Source: Rehmannia glutinosa
Lineage: Eukaryota > Streptophyta > Magnoliopsida > Lamiales > Orobanchaceae
Direction of reading: 5' to 3'
NCBI GenBank assembly: GCA_016081115.2
Contig: CM071926.1
Location: forward strand, 11,359,971-11,423,970
DNA: 64,000 bases
The notes beneath the pieces are model-generated. The model saw only the letters and a list, made by a program, of their open reading frames with translations, had not been told where the DNA came from and ran no database searches. The position numbers were made by a program, and so were the translations under genes. This document shows positions 57,711 through 64,000 of the stretch, one piece after another; the first letter of the stretch is position 1; each line of letters opens with the position of its first letter.

Positions 57711-58620
57711 GTTTTTTTTTTTTTTTTTTTTGCATAAACATCCCAATGTGGATGAGGGATTAAGGTCACATCCCCAACCTATTTATTGAAAAGAAACAAT
57801 TACAAGATATGAGTGTTGAAGAAGAATACAACATGTAAATGCTAACTAATTCTATGCATCCTAAACGATGGAAGACCAAGTTGTTCCATTCTAGCTATCC
57901 CTCTAGCCAAAGGTGGGAGCTGAGAAGCTGAGTAAGTATTGCAAGCCTGCAATCTGTAAACTGCATCTGCAAGAGAGTCTGCTGCCTTGTTACCCTCTCT
58001 CAAAATGTGAGATATCATAGAAGACCTCCTATACAAACTATTGTGAATATTAACAAGAGAGTATCGACAAGTCCAATGCCTAGGGAGTTTGTTAGAAATG
58101 ATATTACAAAGGTACAATAACTCTGATTCAATCCATAAAGCTCAAAGTATAAAGTTGTAAGAGAGTGCAACTTCCAGTGCTTTGCATTCTACATGAAGGG
58201 GGCTGGAAGTTTGAGGAAGATAAGCTGAGAAAGCCCAGATTGTGTCACCCAAGTGGTTTCTAACTATGTCTCCAAGTCCAGTTGCTCCAGTTTGGCCTTT
58301 GTAAGTTGCATCGACATTAAGTTTAAGTAATGTTGAAGCGAAGGTGGTTTTGGTGGAAGCCATAAAACTAGCAAATGATGAAGCCTTGAGGGAGCTTGAA
58401 ATAGAGCCCCATGGCAGTGGCAGCGTTTAAGAAGCCCTTCCAAGTAGCTGCCTGAAACAACTTAGCTTTGGAGAGCAAATGAAGATGATTTTCAACAGTC
58501 TTTATAATTGAATATGGGAGAACTGTACATTATCATGCCTACAATGGTTCCTTTCTTTCCAAATATACCAAAGAACAAGGTAGGGAAGAATCATAGAAAT
58601 GTGTGTTGTGTGTGCAACAG
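57711..58620 (-). mobile_element. 5'-truncated LINE (L1-type) with RNase H domain and poly(A) tail
   Basis: On the minus strand: an FVWYIWKERNHCRHDN segment (about 58565-58515), then a frame starting at 58363 with KLNVDATYKGQTGATGLGDIV and HLGDTIWAFSAYLPQ. After a frame break near 58142 come NIISNKLPRHWTCRYSLVNI and FISHILREGNKAADSLAD-type text (58100-57970), the RVT_3 RNase H fold of plant LINEs. The coding end at about 57842 is followed by ~110 bp and a long poly(A) (T-run at 57711-57731 on the plus strand). The first RNase H Asp is present (NVDATYKG). The 5' end is lost, as is usual for LINE copies. Confidence 0.85.
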
Positions 58621-59267
58621 AAACATCAGTTTAATAAGGGTATTTTGGTCATATGATCCTTACGATTGGAAATGTGTATGTCACTAAAGTTACCTTATGA
58701 GTTGAACAAGAAAATAATAAACATCCCCCATATAATCACACATATCATCAATCATCACCCATCCCATCTCCATTCGTAAAAGAGCCTTCGGCATAGAACT
58801 TCTAAAAGCTTTACTTGGTAAGTTATGAATAATAGTTCCTCGGTATAGCATCCGATATAAGATATATTAAGATTTCATGACTCTAAACTATGATTCAGTC
58901 GCTAAATGTTCAAATTTAGTAAATCTTGTCTGCACATTTTGCTTGAGCTTGTTGTATTTACACCAGTAAACCTACTTGTTTAACAAATACATGGAAACAA
59001 CCATATAATAAATCTGGAATTGATATATTATCTGTTGGACTTGATTTTGATAGAAGTTGGATAGGTGATTTTCCTACAAATGAATTTCATGGATGTCACT
59101 TTGAGCTTTTGCTTTTTTAGGGGCACAAAGTTCCAATGCCTTAACAGCTCGGAGATTGTCATGGAGCATCTATGGTGCATAAAATAGACTTTAACATGTT
59201 ACATAAACAAAATATTCAGACAAACTCAATATATGTATAACCGGGGTTTCGGGATATGCTGAGTGGA
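58621..59267. other. no recognisable feature
   Basis: AT-rich non-coding sequence, no domain or repeat boundary seen. Confidence 0.4.
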
Positions 59268-59648
59268 GCCTTGTATGGATGTATTTCCAAGTCCAATTTC
59301 AGTTTCTAGTGTTGGAAAATGAATTTCCAAACTTTATTGATTTTCGTGTGAGAATTGGAAATATATTTGGTTTTTGTCTGAATTTCTGTTTGAAAATGGG
59401 AATATGTTTGGTTATAGTTTTTTAAATGTATTTTTGACATAGGTTTGCGTGATTGTAGTGTATTTTCACCTAGATTTGCGTGTTTGGGTGAAAATTTGTT
59501 TGGTTGTGTTTTCAAAAGAATATTTCCATAAAAAATGAAAACGGAAATGACTTTATTTCTACTTAAAATTTTCTAAAACAAACATAAACCCATTTTAGGA
59601 ATAGTTGGAAAGTGGAAAATCACTCTTGAAAATACAACCATACAAGGC
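59268..59648. mobile_element. MITE with long inverted ends, 381 bp
   Basis: Left end GCCTTGTATGGATGTATTTC; right end read inward GCCTTGTATGGTTGTATTTTC, with mismatches further in. Internal GTGAAAATTTGTTTGGTTG and TTTGCGTG(A/T)TTG motifs repeat. Related copies lie at 13470-13858 (inverted) and, as a fragment, at 194-255. The target duplication is not clear, so the superfamily is left open. Confidence 0.8.
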
Positions 59649-59649
59649 C

Positions 59650-62032
59650 TAATTAGATTTCAAATTTTAGATTGTGCTATAATTGTTAAAGTTTTTCGTT
59701 CTATGTATGTATATATTTATTTATTTATTTATTAGCTGTTATAACTTCATACCTTTTCAGGTGAAACAATTTATTCAAGTTGTTCTCTATATGAAAATTA
59801 AAGATGTTTAACAGAATTCAGAAGCTATTGCAATCAAGGACTTCTGACTTTTGCCTGTGACTTTTTTTACATGTGGGAGATGTTTAACTCACTTTTACAT
59901 GAGGCAGGTTCCAGTTACTGTGGGCATTGTGCCACCACTTCTTTGAAAGTTGCAACATTCAAATCCTGCTTGGTTTTCATTTTGGAGCTAAGTAAATCAG
60001 AAAATTTGCTTTTATCAAGTTAAATATTTAAAGAAAAGTACATTGCCCCCAACAATTGAAGAGAAAATGAACCAACTAAAAGCATTTGGTAAGTAATGAA
60101 ATAAAATATAGTGAATTTCTGAGTTATATTTTCCCTTTATTTTCTTGACTAACTTTACATTTAATTCATTATCCACGAGATCTCCTGCTTCATTCTTCGT
60201 TTCATTCGATATTCCAATAAATTGTATGAATATTATGTAAAAAGATGATATTATTATTGTACACGTCACATTGATTATTTGATTTCGTGTATTTATTAGG
60301 AAATGAGAGGAAAAAAATATGATGGGAGATGTTGACTCTACAATGCTAATTGCCTTATCTGATACAGTAATAAACTTCGTTAACTGAAAAAGTTTTTTGG
60401 TTGAGTGTTGCAGTTTTGATCAGTTTGTAGCAGGCTGTCATGCACTGATGTCAACTAGATTTTGCTGATATATACATTATTTACTGTAACAAATTTTTAT
60501 GTACACTTATAATATTAACTCATAACATTTCCATTCCAACATCAAATCTAAGCGCTAAAATGTGGTATAATATGCTTTCCAAATCAACACAAACTCATAA
60601 AACAAATTTGGTGTCATATCTAGTTATTATTTTTGTAATAACATTTATAATAATTGATAGTATTTAAATTACATTTGTTTTGTGAAATGTTTTGTGTTTT
60701 ACGTAATGTAATCATACTGTAAATTTTATTTAGTTAGTGACACAAGTAATTATATAACTTTAAAAACAATTAAATAGGTGATAGTTGAAAAATAAGAAAA
60801 GTAAGAGTAAGATATATATTATATGAAAACTTTGACACAGTAAGTTGGAGATGATTTACATAAAATTGAATTTTTAACTTTGACGTAGTAACTTTAAAAA
60901 TAAATAAATAGGTGATAATTGAAATTCTTGGATATAAGAGCCCTGTTATTTTCCTCAGAAATCTTTTTCTCCCTGGATGTTTAAGTAATAAAGTTATAAA
61001 AAATCTGAGGGGCTATAAAGGTGAAAGGAAACTGACAGATGCCAAAATTGTCCTTCAACAAAGACCTGGAAAAGGGCATTGTTTCAAGAAATTGCTGACA
61101 CAAACCCAGAATATCAATGGCTACATGAGAAAATTCCAAATCTGAATAATGCATTAAAAATTAATCCTTTATTATTATTTTGTTTTTGTTGAATTTTTTT
61201 AATTTATGTTGTGCAACTGGACATCTGGGATCCATGAAAAAGAGCAGTCAAAGTGGATTAAATAATTTAGAAAAATTGTGTGAGTGAAAATGCTTTCAGG
61301 CATTGGCTACACTATAGCTAGGGCAGTGGTAGACTTTCTGTGCATTGCATGATTGTACGAAATGCTTAAAAATCTGACCCTCCTATTGCAACAAAGGACA
61401 AAACCCCTTAATTCAGTTATAGGCCTTAAGATCTGATCTGATCTCCTGACCCTCTCTGATGCAATATTGCAATGCTTAACTTGAACAATTCTACACACTG
61501 ATGACATGATTTAATGCCATTATTGCACTTCTTCTTCTTGGAAATGATCCAACTGGAATTTGCCACTAATTACTCCTCAAAAAGTGTTGGTCATGAACAA
61601 CTAAAATAAAAAAAATTCTTCTTTTTATTTTTTTTATTGTCGGTATGAATGTGACAACATAAATGTGAACTTTCTGATGAACAATATATCATTTTCTATA
61701 TAAGATTGGCTCCGGTTTGACAAGGTAGGATGTTTCATCGGCCTTTTGCCTGGCTAGAAAAAGTTGTATGTTTCATCGGCCGTTCACCTGTCTGGAAAAA
61801 CCCTTGTTGGCGGTCAATGACAGTCGAATTAAATCCTCTTGCCAAGTGCCGAAATCGCTAGTTGTCCTCCAAAGAATGCATTTTTTGCATCATTCTCTGA
61901 AAAGGAAATAGAACTGAAAGAGTAGTGAGTTATATAACTAATTAAACAATTTCATCATCGTCGAATGAGTTAGACTGAAAAATGGCGAACTTTTATGTGG
62001 AAAAAAAATTCGCCACTTGGGTTAATATTTAT
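59650..62032. other. long non-coding stretch
   Basis: A (TTTA)n microsatellite lies near 59710-59735. A small open frame at 60912-61145 (77 codons, KVIKNLRGYKGERKLTDAKI) has no recognised family. A ~37-bp unit (ATGTTTCATCGGCC..CCTG.CT.GAAAAA) is tandemly duplicated at 61729-61800. No transcript structure could be assigned. Confidence 0.45.
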
Positions 62033-62219
62033 CTGTGTTCTAAAAAGTGTTAGGCACTAAGCAGGCTTGAGCCTAGCGTCTAAACAGAGCATGAGAGGGG
62101 TTAGGTGGGATCCGAATAGGGTTAGATGATGCCTAATCGAAAAAAAAATAGACAGGACTAAGAGAGCCTAATATTTTTTCGGTGACTAATTGGGCTATGC
62201 GGGAATTTTTAGAACAATG
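62033..62219. mobile_element. short hAT-type MITE, 187 bp
   Basis: The ends CTGTGTTCTAAAAA and TTTTTAGAACAATG are inverted with a few mismatches to the common plant hAT terminus. The flanks ATATTTAT (62025-62032) and ATATTTAG (62220-62227) match in 7 of 8 bases. Non-coding. Confidence 0.82.
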
Positions 62220-62227
62220 ATATTTAG

Positions 62228-62500
62228 TGACGAATTCTTTGGTTGCTAACTTTTTGCGGCCAAGAGGAGTTTGTCGCCAAAATTATTCCTAATGATCTAG
62301 CCGCGACGAGTTATTTTTGTCGAAAAGAGTGTTTAGCGACGAACTTTTGTGCTTGCGGCGAAGATTTTCATCGCTAAAAACAGATTTATTGCAATGAGAA
62401 TAATACTTTCCTATTTTATGTATGTATAATGCATAATAATTTATTCACCCCCACCATATGTATATACCTCTTACATCTTTCACCATTCTATGCGAAGTTA
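62228..62500. repeat. TTTAGCGACGAA-type inverted motifs, possible CACTA-derived MITE
   Basis: TTTAGCGACGAA(C/A)T appears in the forward sense near 62331, with a GTGACGAATTC variant near 62227. TTCATCGCTAAAAAC lies at about 62368 in the inverse sense. GCGGC/GCCAAGA-type GC-rich bits lie between. Such self-complementary GCGACGAA motifs are seen in plant CACTA-like repeats. No CACTA terminus was found. Confidence 0.35.
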
Positions 62501-62504
62501 AAGC

Positions 62505-64000
62505 AAAAATGTTTTTTAGTCCATTAAGTCGACTTGAGAGATCTAGTCCACACTTTTAAAAAATTTGACATCAATCCACTAAGTGGCAAAATTTGGACAT
62601 TTAGAAAATTGATCTGAATAATGCAAGTAACAATCCTATGTGGAATTTTTTTCTTTTTGCTTTTCTTTTTAGCCTTAAAGTATGAATTGTTTTTGTTGAT
62701 AGGGAATATTATGTGGCATTTTGGAGGAAATATATTATTTTCAATGTAAATTAGATAAAAAAATTATAAAATTTATTATGAATAAAATAAAAATAATTAT
62801 ATAAAATATTTAAATTATTTGTTAATTTCAAAAACGAAAAATAATTTTAGAAAATCCATGAAAACAAAAATAATGTTAATAAAATTTAAGATATTTTAAT
62901 TGGAGAAATGTATTTGAAATTATAAAATATAAAATTATTTATATCGTATGTTTAAATTATAAAATATTTAATTGTATAAATAACATTTTTATATTTATAA
63001 TTAAAGAGTAATAATTAAATTGTTTTTATACAGTTTTTTAAAATTTAAATATATTTATGCAGTTTTCTTGTAATTAAATAGTTTTTGTACAGTTTTTAAA
63101 ATTTACATATTTTTTTATACTGTTTTTTTGTAATTCAATAGTTTTTATACAGCTTTTTTAAAAAATTTCTTGAAAAATAAGATTAAAACTAAAATATTTT
63201 TTATGTAGTTTTTTGTAATTAAATAGTGTTTTGTACAGTTTTTAAACTTTACATAGTTTTTATACTTTTTTTTTTTTGTAATTCAATAGTTTTTATACAG
63301 CTTTTTAAAAAATTCTTGAAAAATAAGAATAATGTTAATAAATTTTAAAATATTTTAATTGGATAAATATATTCAAAATTAAAATAAATTATTTTCATTT
63401 TTATGTTCAAAGAGTAATAATTAAATAGTTTTTTATTTTTCTTTTTACCACAGAATATTTTATTTTTAGTTGAATTAAATATATTTTTCTATATTTTAAG
63501 TCTAATATTTAAAAAATACTAATATTAAGAAGTAATTTAAACTTATGATATAAATAATTTTTCTTATTTTATAATTTGAATATATTTATCCAATTAAAAT
63601 ATTTAAATTTTATTAACATTATTCTTATTTTTCATCGACTTATTTTTTAAAAAAAAGTATTTTGTGTTTTTCAACTAATAAAAAATTTAAATATATTCTA
63701 TAAATTATTTCATTTTATTCTAATGAATATTTTTTTATCTAATTTATATTGAATATAATATTTTTCCTCCAAAATGCCACATAATATGCCACATCAACAA
63801 AAACAATTCATATTTTGAGGCAAGAAAAATAAAAAAAAAAAAAAAAAATCCACATATGATTGCAAGATTTTCAGTCAAGATTACAGATAGCAGGTCCTTT
63901 GGATTAAATGTCCGAATTTTTGCCATTTTATGTGGATAATTTCAAATTTTTTAAAAAATGTGACTAAAATACCTCGCCCATCTTAGTCAAAAAAACATTT
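62505..64000. mobile_element. MULE-like non-autonomous element with ~260 bp TIRs, right end beyond the window
   Basis: The left arm (about 62505-62760) and the reverse complement of the right arm (about 63700-64000) share AAATGTTTTTT, CACA-TTTTAAAAAATTTGA, TGGCAAAA-TT-GGACATTTA, TGCAA..A-TC-TATGTGGA, TATGAATTGTTTTTGTTGAT and TTATGTGGCATTTTGGAGGA in the same order. The core is extremely AT-rich and carries a ~60-bp sub-repeat (GTAATT(A/C)AATAGTTTTT(A/G)TACAG, about 63010-63310). No transposase. Long TIRs are typical of Mutator-like elements, but the target duplication cannot be checked as the right end is cut. Confidence 0.75.

Noticed and set aside
60912..61145. 77-codon frame NLRGYKGERKLTDAKI
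   Set aside because: No motif or splice context that would make it a gene; mentioned only as part of the non-coding stretch.

Overview
This is a eukaryotic nuclear window from a flowering plant, most likely a dicot; the species cannot be told from the sequence. It is AT-rich, almost filled with plant transposable elements (Ty1/copia, Ty3/gypsy, Helitron, hAT, Tourist-like, MULE-like, LINE), and holds only one convincing cellular gene, a single-exon mTERF-family gene at 53980-54840. One 100-N assembly gap lies at 6357-6456. I see no prokaryotic operon, CRISPR array, rRNA or tRNA gene.

Layout. 1-10410: two related copies of a 2-2.6 kb block (A 270-2944, B 8372-10410) flank a decayed Ty3/gypsy element of Tat type (LTR, tRNA-Asp-like PBS, gag and integrase remnants, ~86 bp tandem repeats running into the gap) and the 5' end of a minus-strand copia element. 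Block A carries a 647 bp hAT-like element that block B lacks. 10411-16360: no coding gene; it holds a pararetrovirus-like promoter/polyadenylation segment near 11.0-11.3 kb, a dispersed direct duplication, a MITE and degenerate repeats. 16363-19794: an internally deleted copia element of another family.

19839-37213: a plus-strand non-autonomous copia element whose 5' LTR is split by another LTR of its own family, and whose 3' internal region was hit by a full-length 8.43 kb copia element in the opposite orientation (27142-35571, perfect TATAT target duplication, all domains present but frameshifted). 37214-53840: a degraded Helitron with an RPA1-like gene and a RepHel transposase (HUH nuclease plus PIF1-like helicase), ending in a canonical Helitron 3' hairpin and CTAG. 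It has itself been invaded by a 1054 bp hAT element (8-bp duplication ATCAAGAC) and a ~4.1 kb LTR-like insertion (ATTC duplication).

The Helitron terminus lies only 139 bp upstream of the mTERF start codon. Beyond the gene come a Tourist-like MITE, two hAT elements, a 5'-truncated LINE with a poly(A) tail, a MITE and a MULE-like long-TIR element that runs to the window end. The mTERF frame, and nearly all TE reading frames, contain single-base indels. In the mTERF three -1 changes cancel, so consensus error is a live alternative to decay.
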